In this document: one piece after another, positions 46,067 through 54,284 of the stretch
Layout: the number at the start of each line of letters is the position of its first letter
Position numbering within the stretch: the stretch's first letter is position 1
Assembly: GCF_011022235.1 (NCBI RefSeq)
Contig: NZ_JAAIYP010000038.1
Span: 62,001 to 126,000, forward strand
DNA from: Magnetospirillum aberrantis SpK
GTDB taxonomy: Bacteria > Pseudomonadota > Alphaproteobacteria > Rhodospirillales > Magnetospirillaceae
DNA length: 64,000 bases
Reading direction: 5' to 3'
Program-made: the position numbers and the translations under genes
Notes under the pieces: generated by a model
Seen by the model: only the letters and a program-made list of their open reading frames with translations
Told to the model about the DNA's origin: nothing
The model's database searches: none

Positions 46067-46317
46067 TAACCGCCAGTGCCAGTGCCAGTGCCGGTTCCGG
46101 TTCCGGTGCCGGTGCCGGTGCCGGTGCCGGTGCTACCATTGGCGGCAGTGTCCAGGGCCGTGCCCAAATCCGTGAAGATTTTCGTGATGTTCGTGCTGAT
46201 GTCGGCGGTGGTGAGCGCGCCGACAATGGCGAGCACGATCATGCCGGCCAGGATGGAATATTCCAGGGCGGCGACGCCCTTCTTCTCGCGCAACACAGTA
46301 CGGATAGAACGCAGCAT
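46066..46317 (-). CDS. flp: Flp-type major pilin
   Basis: An 83-residue Flp prepilin. MLRSIRTVLREKKGVAALEY has the short leader with Gly before the cleavage point and the Flp motif (ALEYSILAGMIVLAIVGAL). The mature helix is followed by DISTNITKIFTDLGTAL. The C terminus is ten Thr-Gly units in a row ending in GG, coded by a near-perfect hexanucleotide repeat. That Thr-Gly tail is unusual for Flp pilins. It is the first gene of the 15-kb leftward Tad array. Confidence 0.92.
   Translation of the reverse strand: MLRSIRTVLREKKGVAALEYSILAGMIVLAIVGALTTADISTNITKIFTDLGTALDTAANGSTGTGTGTGTGTGTGTGTGTGG
46072..46131. repeat. Hexanucleotide tandem repeat in the Flp pilin gene
   Basis: Ten 6-bp units (ACCGGC and close variants on the minus strand) code for ten Thr-Gly pairs at the pilin C terminus. 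Because each unit is two codons, slippage would change tail length without a frameshift. The units nearest the helix are most uniform and those next to the stop have ACTGGC, which suggests expansion from one side. Confidence 0.85.
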
Positions 46318-46880
46318 GGAAAGTCCCCTCATCTCCGACACAAGCCCGGCGGCGATTCCGCCAAGCCCACCGTTGCTACGGTGATTACCCGAGAGGGGAT
46401 GGTCCACAATTCTGACAGAACTGTAATCATGTTTTTCATTAGTCTATTTTTGAAGAAACATCCGAGGCATATACCCTCTGTATTATTATTCATAAACTTA
46501 ATGTGCATTTTATAAAAATACCGCCAAATTTCCTTGCAACAGCAAATTCATACGCCTCTGAAAAAACGCGCAACCAACTGATAGTATTAGAAAATTACCC
46601 TAACGGATAGGTTGGCTATTCCCGTTGCGGCTGTGGTGGGACAATGCGGCGATCACCCTTAGCGATCCCCATACCCTAGCCATCAGGATGTATACGAGCG
46701 ACGGAAGACGCTTCTTAAAAGCCTGCCACCAAACACCTTTTCCGTCGCCGTCACCGTGTCCTTGGTCAAGTTCGCACCAAACTTCCGTCCCAGAACGACG
46801 GCCTAATGGTTGTTCCGCCCTATCCCATGGTATAAACCGGACTGGACGCACAGACATCCGGGGGGAAGACGACAGTGCCA
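46318..46880. promoter_or_regulatory. Gene-free divergent region between the Tad operon and irr
   Basis: This 563-bp stretch holds no convincing gene. About 46420-46600 is strongly AT-rich compared with its flanks and must contain the Tad operon promoter. On the right side, TTGTTC (46810-46815), 15 bp and TATAAA (46831-46836) form a possible irr promoter that overlaps the near-palindrome TATCCCATGGTATA (46821-46834). No tRNA or repeat array was seen. Confidence 0.45.
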
Positions 46881-47288
46881 ATGGGGGACATGCAAATCGA
46901 TCTGGAAACGTTGCGCGGTGCCGGCATTCGCCCGACCCGCCAGCGCGTCATCATCATGCGGACCATCCGCCGCGGCGGCCGCCGCCATCTGACACCCGAG
47001 GGGTTCCACCGCGAATTGAACCAGGCCGGGCTGAAGGTCGCGCTGGGCACCGTCTACAACACCTTGAACCAGTTCGCCGCCGCCGGCCTGTTGCGGCGGG
47101 TGGGCTTTGGCGACCGCACCTTCTATTGCACCGCCACCGACGAACACCACCATTTCTTCGACGAGGAAACCGGCCTGTTGCAGGACATCACCGGCTCCCA
47201 ACCAACCGTCGCCAACCTGCCGCCGCTGGCGCCGGGCATGGAGATGGTCGGCGTGGACATCGTGGTCCGGGTGCGCAAGGCCGGCTGA
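46881..47288 (+). CDS. irr: Irr-like Fur-family transcriptional regulator
   Basis: A 135-residue Fur-superfamily protein. The winged helix includes LRGAGIRPTRQRVIIMRTIR, RHLTPEGFHRELNQAGLKVA and LGTVYNTLNQFAAAGLLRRV. The second domain has TATDEHHHFFDEETGLLQDI, with the three-His cluster typical of Irr, and NLPPLAPGMEMVGVDIVVRV, which closely follows the rhizobial Irr ending. Irr controls iron and haem genes in alphaproteobacteria through haem-dependent stability. The N-terminal haem regulatory motif of Bradyrhizobium is absent, as in many relatives. GGGGGAAG precedes the ATG by about 13 bases. Confidence 0.82.
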   Translation: MGDMQIDLETLRGAGIRPTRQRVIIMRTIRRGGRRHLTPEGFHRELNQAGLKVALGTVYNTLNQFAAAGLLRRVGFGDRTFYCTATDEHHHFFDEETGLLQDITGSQPTVANLPPLAPGMEMVGVDIVVRVRKAG

Positions 47289-47301
47289 GCACCTTGGCTT
47301 G

Positions 47302-47348
47302 AACGACAAAAGGGCGCGCGGTCGATGGCCGCGCGCCCTTTTGTCGTT
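47302..47348. terminator. Bidirectional terminator between irr and hemerythrin
   Basis: A 20-bp perfect stem: arm 47302-47321 (AACGACAAAAGGGCGCGCGG) and arm 47329-47348, with a 7-base loop. The AAAA/TTTT within the stem gives a U run after a GC core on both strands, so it can end transcripts of both convergent genes. Confidence 0.85.
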
Positions 47349-47356
47349 GCGCCCAC

Positions 47357-47758
47357 CTATTCGGCGGCGTGGTTCTTGTTTCCGGGCTTGTATTGCATGT
47401 CCTCGACCAGGATGTGCTCCACCAGCCATTGGCATAGAAATTCGTACACCGGCTGGCGCAAGGCCAGCGCTTCGCCGTTCTTGAACCGCTGCACGAACTT
47501 GTACGCGGTCGAGATGAAGATGGTGTGCGAGGCGAAATGATGTTCGACGATCTCGGGGGCTTCATCGACGAAGAATTTTTCCTCGTCGCGGAAATGGATG
47601 GCCGCGTATTCCAGCAACCCGAAGATCACTTCCCCCAATTCCTCGGCACCCATGGCGTCGTCGTCCAGCACGTTGATCATCGAGATCAACTTGCGATGCT
47701 GGTTGTCGAGCAAATCGATGCCTACCGAAAGATCGTCAGACCATTCGATCTTGGTCAT
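47357..47758 (-). CDS. Bacteriohemerythrin
   Basis: A 133-residue single-domain hemerythrin. Diiron ligands are recognisable: MTKIEWSDDLSVGIDLLDNQ then His in NQHRKLISMINV, the H-x3-E pair in AIHFRDEEKFF, the H-x-x-x-H pattern in EHHFASHTIF, and HILVEDMQYK near the end. These proteins bind O2 reversibly and are frequent in magnetotactic and microaerophilic bacteria. Its short length and lack of other domains suggest oxygen storage or delivery rather than signalling. It shares the terminator with irr. Confidence 0.92.
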   Translation of the reverse strand: MTKIEWSDDLSVGIDLLDNQHRKLISMINVLDDDAMGAEELGEVIFGLLEYAAIHFRDEEKFFVDEAPEIVEHHFASHTIFISTAYKFVQRFKNGEALALRQPVYEFLCQWLVEHILVEDMQYKPGNKNHAAE

Positions 47759-47932
47759 TCCCCCCGAACCTCCGGCGACCTGAATTGAACTGAACCAAGA
47801 TTAGCCCACCGTTGCCAGGGAAACAACCGCCAGGAGACCAGCCGAAAGTAGAGGCACGGTTGTCGAGAGCGCGGCGCGTTCCCATGTGGATCAACAGAGT
47901 CTTTCCTTGATGAACCAGGGGGGGGGACCGGC

Positions 47933-48262
47933 ATGGAGGCATTCGTTGGCATGGCGGCGGCCTGCGCCATCCTTGGCACCGCCGCCTGCGTCCTGACCCT
48001 GTGGTGGCTGCGCGATCCCGCCCCGCCCCGTCCCCCCGACGGCCCGCTGAACGCCGAGCCCCATATCCTGACCATGCTGGGCGCGCACGGACGCCCCAAT
48101 CCCATGCTGTACGAACGCCTGCCCGATTATCCGGCTGCATGGAAAAGACAGAGGGAACTGGCCCGTCAGGGCCGGGGCTGCATCGTCACCCATGCCGACA
48201 GCGGCCAGATCCGCCACGACGTTCCCGGCTGGTTGCCCCTTCATGGCCGGATCGGGCTTTAA
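47933..48262 (+). CDS. Small membrane-anchored hypothetical protein
   Basis: A 109-residue protein. One N-terminal transmembrane segment (VGMAAACAILGTAACVLTLW) is followed by a Pro-rich neck and a polar tail (NAEPHILTMLGAHGRPNPML, then CIVTHADSGQIRHDVPGWLP). A strong G-rich ribosome site precedes the ATG. Its end lies four bases from the convergent next gene. Family not recognised. Confidence 0.55.
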   Translation: MEAFVGMAAACAILGTAACVLTLWWLRDPAPPRPPDGPLNAEPHILTMLGAHGRPNPMLYERLPDYPAAWKRQRELARQGRGCIVTHADSGQIRHDVPGWLPLHGRIGL

Positions 48263-48266
48263 GGTA

Positions 48267-48566
48267 TCAGTTATAGCGGATACGGCGCGGACGCGGCACG
48301 GCGAAGATGGCGGCGTTTCGGCCAACGGAAATACCGGCCGCCGCCAGGATACGGTCGGCCAGTCCATGGGGAGCCAACGGCAGTTCGCCGCGCAGCGCCG
48401 TCTCCATCAGGCGCATTTCCTCGACCGCCTCGCGGGCGACGGCCGAGCGGGACAAGAACACCGCGACGCTTTCCAACTGCCCCGGCGACAGCGGCCAATT
48501 GCCGATGTCGGCGCCATAACGCCCCAGCATGTCGAAGAAATCGTCGAGCGACAAATCGTGAGACAT
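48267..48566 (-). CDS. Hypothetical protein
   Basis: A 99-residue helical protein, MSHDLSLDDFFDMLGRYGAD at the start and IRYN at the end. The pattern GADIGNWPLSPGQLESVAVF, then AREAVEEMRLMETALR recalls short proteins next to ECF sigma/anti-sigma genes, but no sigma gene is adjacent. The ATG at 48566 is chosen over 48578. Upstream (48579-48693) is an AT-rich stretch that can hold its promoter. Confidence 0.5.
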   Translation of the reverse strand: MSHDLSLDDFFDMLGRYGADIGNWPLSPGQLESVAVFLSRSAVAREAVEEMRLMETALRGELPLAPHGLADRILAAAGISVGRNAAIFAVPRPRRIRYN

Positions 48567-48693
48567 GAGCGTCTCCATCCCGCGAGCCAGATCGTTTCGG
48601 CGGCGAAAACCGCCTTTGTTCAGGACGATGGAAACACATCAGCCGCGTACAATACAAATGTTATATGTACCGCAAATTGTGTTTTACTTTGGT

Positions 48694-49233
48694 TTATATC
48701 CCATTCCCTGCGTCCACCAACTCCAGCATCCGGCGCAAGGTGTGGTCGGCGATCCCCAGGGCCGTCAGTTGCGCGACGGTATTGGCCAGGTAATCCCGCG
48801 CGCTGCCGGCGGTTCCCACCCCCTGGCGCAACAGCCGCACGGCCTGGTCCCCGGTCCCCGACCAATACTGGAGGTGATGGCGATTGGCGACATAGGCATA
48901 GGCCTGGACCCGGCTGCCATCCTCCAGCCGGACCCGCAGGAAACGGGGGTGGTAGACCCCGGTGACCATTTCGCGGGCGTCAAGCCGCGCCTTGACCTCG
49001 GGCCAATCCCCGGACGCTACCCGCAAGGCACGCCCCAGGCACGAACCGCCACGGTCAAGACCGAGAACCAAGCCCGGTGCCTCGGGCGTGCCGCGATAGA
49101 TGGTGGACAGGATGCACAGCGACCGCCGCCAGCCGACCAGACGGGCGACACGGCTTTCCATCGGCCGGAAATCCGGCCTCCAGATCAACGAGCCATAGGC
49201 GAAGACCCAAATTCCGCCGTCCCCATGTTGCAT
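48694..49233 (-). CDS. chaC: ChaC-like gamma-glutamylcyclotransferase
   Basis: A 179-residue protein. VFAYGSLIWRPDFRPMESRV is the substrate-loop signature (YGSL) of ChaC and GGCT folds. It continues GWRRSLCILSTIYRGTPEAP, GLVLGLDRGGSCLGRALRV and MVTGVYHPRFLRVRL. These enzymes cleave glutathione to 5-oxoproline and Cys-Gly. Start choice is uncertain. ATG 49233 leaves 55 bp for divergent promoters. An in-frame ATG at 49290 would share its bases with the divergent gene's start codon, which is unlikely. Confidence 0.85.
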   Translation of the reverse strand: MQHGDGGIWVFAYGSLIWRPDFRPMESRVARLVGWRRSLCILSTIYRGTPEAPGLVLGLDRGGSCLGRALRVASGDWPEVKARLDAREMVTGVYHPRFLRVRLEDGSRVQAYAYVANRHHLQYWSGTGDQAVRLLRQGVGTAGSARDYLANTVAQLTALGIADHTLRRMLELVDAGNGI

Positions 49234-49288
49234 GCCATCGTCACAGGGTTTAGAGGGAATAGTCTCGCCGTCGCCCAGGAATGTCGTC

Positions 49289-50293
49289 ATGTCCGTCCGC
49301 CGCGTTGCCGCCCTTGCCGCCATCGCCCTTGTACTGGCCGGGCTTGGCTATTGCGCCTATTGGTTCCACGCTGCGGCCGGGTTGCGCAAGGGGATCGAAG
49401 CCTGGGCGGAAAACCGCCGCGCCGAGAACTGGATCGTCGGCTGGGATTCCCTGAGCGTTGACGGTTTTCCCCTTTCGCTGACCCTGACCATGGAAAGCCC
49501 TGCCGTGACCACACCCGACGGCCGGTCCTGGCAGGTCGGACATCTGGTCGCCGTCGCCTCGCCGCTGACGCCGAACCGCTTTACCCTGGACATGAGCGGC
49601 CGCCACCATCTGGGCTGGTCCACGGGTGCCGCCACGGTGGACAGCGAGCGCATGCAGGTCGCCGTGACCCTGGACCGCCACGGCCGGACGCAAGAGCTGA
49701 CCCTGGTGGCGTCGGAAGTTGATTGGGCCGACGAAGACGGCATCCGCCTTGAGGCCGGCACCCTGGCCGCCACCTGGGCGACGACGACACAAGATCCCGG
49801 CGGCGACATCAACTTTTCCGTCGCCGCCCAGGACATCCACTGGCCGACCATGCCCACCTTGCCGTTGGAACCGCGCATCCGCCTGATGGAAACCCAGGGA
49901 CGCCTTGTCCACGGCTTGCCGGAAACCCTGTCGGCAGAGGCCGTCGCCGGCTGGAGCGCCGATGGCGGGATGGTCGAGTTGGAACACCTGACCCTGGATT
50001 GGGCGCCGCTGGCCCTGGAGGCCCAGGGCACGCTGAGCCTGGGGCCCGACGGCCAGCCGCGCGCCACCTTGTCCACCCGCATGCGTGGCATCGCCCCCCT
50101 GATGGACCGGCTGGCCGACAACGGCGTGTTGCCCGCCGACACCGCCCAATCGGCCAAGATCGTGCTGATGCTGATGAGCCGGCCCGATTCCCAGGGACGC
50201 CCGGCGGTGCCGGTGCCGGTCAGCCTTCAGGACGGCGAGGTTTACCTTGGCTCGGCCCGCGTCGCCCAGTTGCCGCCAGTCAAATGGCCGTGA
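49289..50293 (+). CDS. DUF2125 domain protein
   Basis: A 334-residue protein with an N-terminal TM anchor (VAALAAIALVLAGLGYCAYW), after which the mature part is beta-rich: WDSLSVDGFPLSLTLTMESP, HLVAVASPLTPNRFTLDM and NFSVAAQDIHWPTMPTLP are typical of DUF2125. The family is largely restricted to alphaproteobacteria and has no known function. Repeated beta strands suggest a periplasmic barrel-like or lipid-binding fold. AGGA lies eight bases before the ATG. It is divergent from the ChaC-like gene. Confidence 0.8.
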   Translation: MSVRRVAALAAIALVLAGLGYCAYWFHAAAGLRKGIEAWAENRRAENWIVGWDSLSVDGFPLSLTLTMESPAVTTPDGRSWQVGHLVAVASPLTPNRFTLDMSGRHHLGWSTGAATVDSERMQVAVTLDRHGRTQELTLVASEVDWADEDGIRLEAGTLAATWATTTQDPGGDINFSVAAQDIHWPTMPTLPLEPRIRLMETQGRLVHGLPETLSAEAVAGWSADGGMVELEHLTLDWAPLALEAQGTLSLGPDGQPRATLSTRMRGIAPLMDRLADNGVLPADTAQSAKIVLMLMSRPDSQGRPAVPVPVSLQDGEVYLGSARVAQLPPVKWP

Positions 50294-50360
50294 CGCATGG
50301 TCCACCATTCCTATCCTGCCCGCGTGCTGGCGGCCATGGCGCGGCCGACGCTTGAGGGCG

Positions 50361-50386
50361 CCCATTGATCGGAACCGACCAATGGG
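50361..50386. terminator. Hairpin between convergent genes
   Basis: CCCATTGATCGG (50361-50372), AA, CCGACCAATGGG (50375-50386): a 12-bp stem with one mismatch. It lies in the 106-bp space between the DUF2125 gene and the alpha/beta hydrolase gene, whose ends face each other. Confidence 0.5.
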
Positions 50387-50399
50387 ATTGGTATACTCC

Positions 50400-51266
50400 C
50401 TATTTCAGGAAACCAAGCAGCGCCTTGTTGACGCGGTCCACCCGTTCCAATTGCGGGAAATGGTCGACGTCGTCCCACACCACCAGCTTGTTGCGGGGAT
50501 AGGTGGCGTCGAGCCATTGCTTGGCCCCCTCGTCCACCGAAGTCTTGGCGTAAAGGCCCAGCACCGGCACGTCGAAACGGACCGGTGCCCACACGTCGGC
50601 GTCGGCGAAATGTTCGAAGGTGCTGGCGACCATGTGGTGGTCCGCCCGACGCACGGCGACCAGCACCCTTTTCGCCTCGGCCGGCGGCATCTTCTGCATG
50701 AAGCCCTGGAAGAACTGTTCCAGCACCAGCTTGTAATCGTCCCCCCGAAGTCCGGCCTGCATGTCGGCCAGGAACTTGTCCTGATCGGCCTGGGCCTGGG
50801 CGTCGGCGGGCGGGGCCAGGATGGCGCCATCCACGAACACCGCCCGGTCCACCTTGAGCTGACCACGGCGGATCACCGTATGGATCACCGGCAACCCCAT
50901 GGAATGACCGACCAGGGCGGCATGCGACAGGCCGGCATCCTTGGCCACCGCCTCGACCGCGCGGGCATAAAGCGTCATGGTGTAGGCGACATCCTGGGGC
51001 GCCCCGGAATCGCCATGACCGGGGGAATCCAAAGCGATCACCCGATGGGTCTTGGCCAGCGCCGGCACCTGATGGTTCCAGAACGACTGATCCAGGGTGA
51101 ACCCGTGGATCAGGATCACCGCCGGCGCCCCCACCTTGCCCCAGCTCTTGTAATGCACCAGGAAGCCGTCCAGGCCGGCATAACGGCTTTCACCGTCCTT
51201 GGCCGCCGCCGGAAGCGCCACCATAACCAGAAGCAGGACCAGCAACGGCCGCAACAGACGGGCCAT
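50400..51266 (-). CDS. Secreted alpha/beta hydrolase
   Basis: A 288-residue protein with a signal peptide (LLRPLLVLLLVMVALPAAAK). The fold shows VILIHGFTLDQSFW (oxyanion hole), HRVIALDSPGHGDSG, the elbow VGHSMGLP with Ser, and VDHFPQLERVD with His near the end; the acid is likely in YAKTSVDEG. The enzyme would act outside the cytoplasm on an unknown ester or amide. It is the last gene of the aromatic operon, four bases after the VOC gene. Confidence 0.82.
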   Translation of the reverse strand: MARLLRPLLVLLLVMVALPAAAKDGESRYAGLDGFLVHYKSWGKVGAPAVILIHGFTLDQSFWNHQVPALAKTHRVIALDSPGHGDSGAPQDVAYTMTLYARAVEAVAKDAGLSHAALVGHSMGLPVIHTVIRRGQLKVDRAVFVDGAILAPPADAQAQADQDKFLADMQAGLRGDDYKLVLEQFFQGFMQKMPPAEAKRVLVAVRRADHHMVASTFEHFADADVWAPVRFDVPVLGLYAKTSVDEGAKQWLDATYPRNKLVVWDDVDHFPQLERVDRVNKALLGFLK

Positions 51267-51270
51267 GACC

Positions 51271-52119
51271 TCAGGCCCCCACCATCTCGATGAACACGCC
51301 ACACGCCTCGGACGGCGGAATGCGCACGGTGCCTTCGCGGTCACGGCTGAAATCGACGCCTTTGTCCTTCAACACCTGGGCGGCCCGGTCGGTGTCGGCG
51401 ACGCGGATGGCCAGGGCGACCAGGGCCGGCGACGGCGGCAGTTCGTCCAGTTCGGCCTCGGGATGCAACTGGGTCAGTTCGTCCGGGCGGGTCAGATAGA
51501 TCAGGCCGCCGCCGGTGTGCACGGTCACCGTGTCGTCGGTCAGAACCGCCGAATGGGGGCCGAACAGCACGTCCCAGGCCGGGGTCAGGGCTGGCGGCTC
51601 CTCGACGATGGCGGTGGCCGCGGCGATGCCGCAGGCGGTGTTGGGATGGTCCAGCCATTGCGGATGGCGCTCACGCTCGGCGGTGATGTGCTGGACCACG
51701 CGGGTCGGAATGCCCGGCGTCGCCACCGGCGGCAACGGCATTTCGGAAAACATCAGGGTGGTGCCCTTGCCGTCATCCAGCTTGCGCGACAAAGAGCGCG
51801 CCACCGGCACCTCAAGACCGGCGGAACGCAACGACTGGCTGGTGGCGGCACCGTCCGACGATCCCAGAGACAGACTGAACAGTCCCTCTTGCCGGGTCAG
51901 GAAGTCGCGCAACTGGTCGGCGACCTCGCCCTCGCCCTCGGGGGCGATCAGTTCCACGTAATCGCCGGCGAACATGGCGCAACGGTTGGCCGTGCCCCAT
52001 TCGGCATGATGGCCCACCGGGGTCAGCGCGAAACCAAGGCGTTCGAAAACCCCGGAAGCGGCGTCAAGGTCGCGCACCGCGACGACGGCGTGGTCCAGAC
52101 CGGTCAGATTGTTCGCCAT
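51271..52119 (-). CDS. VOC-family (glyoxalase-like) protein
   Basis: A 282-residue protein: GLDHAVVAVRDLDAASGVFE opens the first vicinal-oxygen-chelate module and ends YVELIAPEGEGEVA. A second half contains LVALAIRVADTDRAAQVLKD and FIEMVG, so two modules pair in one chain. Metal ligands His15 region and the Glu in VELIAP and FIEMVG are kept. It belongs to the glyoxalase-like family. The substrate is unknown. It follows tyrC by 86 bp in the operon. Confidence 0.82.
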   Translation of the reverse strand: MANNLTGLDHAVVAVRDLDAASGVFERLGFALTPVGHHAEWGTANRCAMFAGDYVELIAPEGEGEVADQLRDFLTRQEGLFSLSLGSSDGAATSQSLRSAGLEVPVARSLSRKLDDGKGTTLMFSEMPLPPVATPGIPTRVVQHITAERERHPQWLDHPNTACGIAAATAIVEEPPALTPAWDVLFGPHSAVLTDDTVTVHTGGGLIYLTRPDELTQLHPEAELDELPPSPALVALAIRVADTDRAAQVLKDKGVDFSRDREGTVRIPPSEACGVFIEMVGA

Positions 52120-52205
52120 GCGCGTGCCCCCTTTTCTGCGTAAAACCCGCAAGAGGGGACACCCTGAGGGGGGGCGGAGTCAACCGTCGATCGGTGAAAG
52201 CGCGC

Positions 52206-53093
52206 TTAACGGTCCTGTTTGGCGTCGATGATGGCGCGGCGAATGGCGCGGGTCTTGGTGAAGTGCTTTTCCAGCACCTCGCCCTCGCCCCAGCGAATCG
52301 AGCGCTGCAACGCGGTCAAATCCTCGGTGAAGCGCTGAAGCAGTTCCAGCACCGCTTCCTTGTTGTTGAGGAAGATGTCGCGCCACATGATCGGGTCGCT
52401 GGCCGCGATGCGGGTGAAGTCGCGGAAACCCGAGGCCGAGAACTTGATGACCTCTTGCTCCATCACCCCTTCCAGGTCGTTGGCGGTGCCGACGATGGTA
52501 TAGGCGATCAGATGCGGCAAATGCGAGGTGACGGCCAGCACCCGGTCATGGTGGGCGGGGTCCATTTCCTCGACCGTCGAGCCCACCGCCTCCCACAGGG
52601 CGCGCACGCGGGCGGTCGCCTGGACGTCGGTGTGGGCCTGGGGCGTCAGGATGCACCAGCGCCCCTGGAACAATTCGGCGAAACCGGCGGCGGGGCCGGA
52701 AAATTCGGTACCGGCGATGGGATGGCCGGGGACGAAATGCACGCCTTCGGGCAGGAACGGCTCGACGTCGCGGATCACCGCCGTCTTCACCGAACCCACG
52801 TCGGACACGATGGCCCCGGATGCCAGATAGGGCGCGATGGCCTGGGTCACCGCCTCCATGGCGCCGACCGGCGTGCCCAACACCACCAGCCCGGCCCCCG
52901 CCACTTCGGCCGCCGGATCGGCGGAGGCGGAATCGACCACGCCCAGTTCAAGCGCCACCCGACAGGCTTCGGGGTCACAATCCAGCGAGGTCAGCCGCCG
53001 GGCCAGCCCCAGCTTGCGCACGGCCCGCGCCAGCGAGGAATTGATCAGGCCGATGCCGACGAAGCAGATGGTGTCGAAAAGCGGTGCGGTCAT
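52206..53093 (-). CDS. tyrC: Prephenate/arogenate dehydrogenase
   Basis: A 295-residue TyrA/TyrC enzyme. The NAD-binding motif ICFVGIGLINSSLARAVRKL is at the start; VVLGTPVGAMEAV, GAIVSDVGSVK and FVPGHPIAGTEFSGP (with catalytic His) follow, and SHLPHLIAYTIVG is the substrate-side helix. It oxidatively decarboxylates prephenate or arogenate on the way to tyrosine. ATG 53093 is preferred over 53126. A perfect 30-bp palindrome separates it from the upstream aminotransferase gene. Confidence 0.92.
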   Translation of the reverse strand: MTAPLFDTICFVGIGLINSSLARAVRKLGLARRLTSLDCDPEACRVALELGVVDSASADPAAEVAGAGLVVLGTPVGAMEAVTQAIAPYLASGAIVSDVGSVKTAVIRDVEPFLPEGVHFVPGHPIAGTEFSGPAAGFAELFQGRWCILTPQAHTDVQATARVRALWEAVGSTVEEMDPAHHDRVLAVTSHLPHLIAYTIVGTANDLEGVMEQEVIKFSASGFRDFTRIAASDPIMWRDIFLNNKEAVLELLQRFTEDLTALQRSIRWGEGEVLEKHFTKTRAIRRAIIDAKQDR

Positions 53094-53112
53094 GTCATGT
53101 CCCGAAAGGGAG

Positions 53113-53142
53113 ACCGCCGCCGTCACCGGTGACGGCGGCGGT
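53113..53142. repeat. Perfect 30-bp palindrome between hisC-like and tyrC genes
   Basis: ACCGCCGCCGTCACC (53113-53127) is followed directly by its reverse complement (53128-53142). It lies 20 bp upstream of the tyrC ATG and five bases after the stop of the aminotransferase. In RNA it would form a long stem that could lower tyrC expression, terminate, or protect the upstream message. No T tract follows. Confidence 0.7.
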
Positions 53143-53147
53143 TGCCG

Positions 53148-54245
53148 TTACTTTCCCTGGCCGACGAATTCGGCCAAGGCCTGGACCACCAGCTGGTTTT
53201 CCTCGCCGGTGCCGATGCTGATGCGCAGCCAGTCGCCCAGGCCATAGCCGACCATGCCGCGCACGATGATGCCCCGCGACCGCAGGAAGGCGTCGGCGGC
53301 GGCCGCGTCCTTGCCCGCTTCCTTGGGAAACCGCACCAGGATGAAGTTGCCGACGCTGTCGGTGAGCCCAAGGCCCAATTTGCGCAATTCGGCGGTGATC
53401 CAGGGCAGCCAGTAATCGTTATGGCTCTTGCACAGATCGGCGAAAGCCGTGTCCTCGAGCGCCGCCTCGCCGGCCACCAGGGCGGCCGAGCTGACGTTGA
53501 ACGGACCGCGCACACGGTTCAGCACGCCGACGATGTTGGCCGGACCATAGGCCCAGCCCAGACGCATGCCGCCCAGCGCGTACATCTTGGAGAAGGTGCG
53601 ACACATGATGGTGTTGTCGCCCGCGTCCACCAACTCGACACCGGGGGTATAGTCGTTCTTGGACACGAACTCGGCATAGGCCGCGTCGATCACCAAAAGA
53701 ATGTCGTCGCGCAGGCCGGCGCGCAGGCGCTTGACCTCGTCGGCCGGCAGATAGGTGCCGGTCGGGTTGTTGGGATTGGCCAGGAACACGATGCGGGTCT
53801 TGTCGGTCACCGCCGCCAGCAGGTTGTCCACGTCGGCCACCAGATCGGTTTCCGGCGCGGTCACCGGAACACCGCCACAGGCCTTGGTGGCGATGGCGTA
53901 CATCAGGAAGCCGTGCTGGGAATACACCACCTCGTCGCCGGGGCCGACATAGGCCTTGACCAGCAGCGCCAGCAACTCGTCGGAACCGGCGCCACAGACG
54001 ATCCGCTCGGCGTCCAGCCCCCAGCGCGTGGCCAAGGCCTTGCGCAGCCGGGTGGCGCCGCCATCGGGATAACGATGCATCTCGGCGGTCATGGCCGCGA
54101 CCGCCGCCATGACCTTGGGGCTGGGCCCCAAAGCACCTTCGTTCGACGACAGCTTGAGCACCCGATCGACGCCGGCGACGGCGGACTCACCACCCACATA
54201 GGGCTTGATGTCCATGATGCCGGGACGAGGCGAGGGAGCGGCCAT
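53148..54245 (-). CDS. hisC: Histidinol-phosphate/aromatic aminotransferase
   Basis: A 365-residue class I/II PLP aminotransferase of the HisC type: IKPYVGGESAVAGVDRVLKL, SSNEGALGPSPKVMAAV, IVFLANPNNPTGTYLP, VIDAAYAEFV, the PLP lysine in CRTFSKMYALGG and RLGWAYG. HisC paralogues placed beside tyrC and chorismate mutase usually transaminate prephenate or aromatic 2-oxo acids, and that is the likely role here. AAGGAGG lies ahead of the ATG at 54245. It is 39 bp after the chorismate mutase gene. Confidence 0.9.
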   Translation of the reverse strand: MAAPSPRPGIMDIKPYVGGESAVAGVDRVLKLSSNEGALGPSPKVMAAVAAMTAEMHRYPDGGATRLRKALATRWGLDAERIVCGAGSDELLALLVKAYVGPGDEVVYSQHGFLMYAIATKACGGVPVTAPETDLVADVDNLLAAVTDKTRIVFLANPNNPTGTYLPADEVKRLRAGLRDDILLVIDAAYAEFVSKNDYTPGVELVDAGDNTIMCRTFSKMYALGGMRLGWAYGPANIVGVLNRVRGPFNVSSAALVAGEAALEDTAFADLCKSHNDYWLPWITAELRKLGLGLTDSVGNFILVRFPKEAGKDAAAADAFLRSRGIIVRGMVGYGLGDWLRISIGTGEENQLVVQALAEFVGQGK

Positions 54246-54284
54246 GATGCGATACCTCCTTGAGGATGCGTTTTACGGAAGAAT

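Noticed and set aside
46072-46131. CRISPR array
   Set aside because: Units are 6 bp with no spacers and lie inside a coding sequence; no cas gene is present in the window.
46076-46384. Plus-strand frame starting with a Val-Pro repeat
   Set aside because: It is the antisense of the pilin hexanucleotide repeat; the minus strand codes for a proper Flp pilin.
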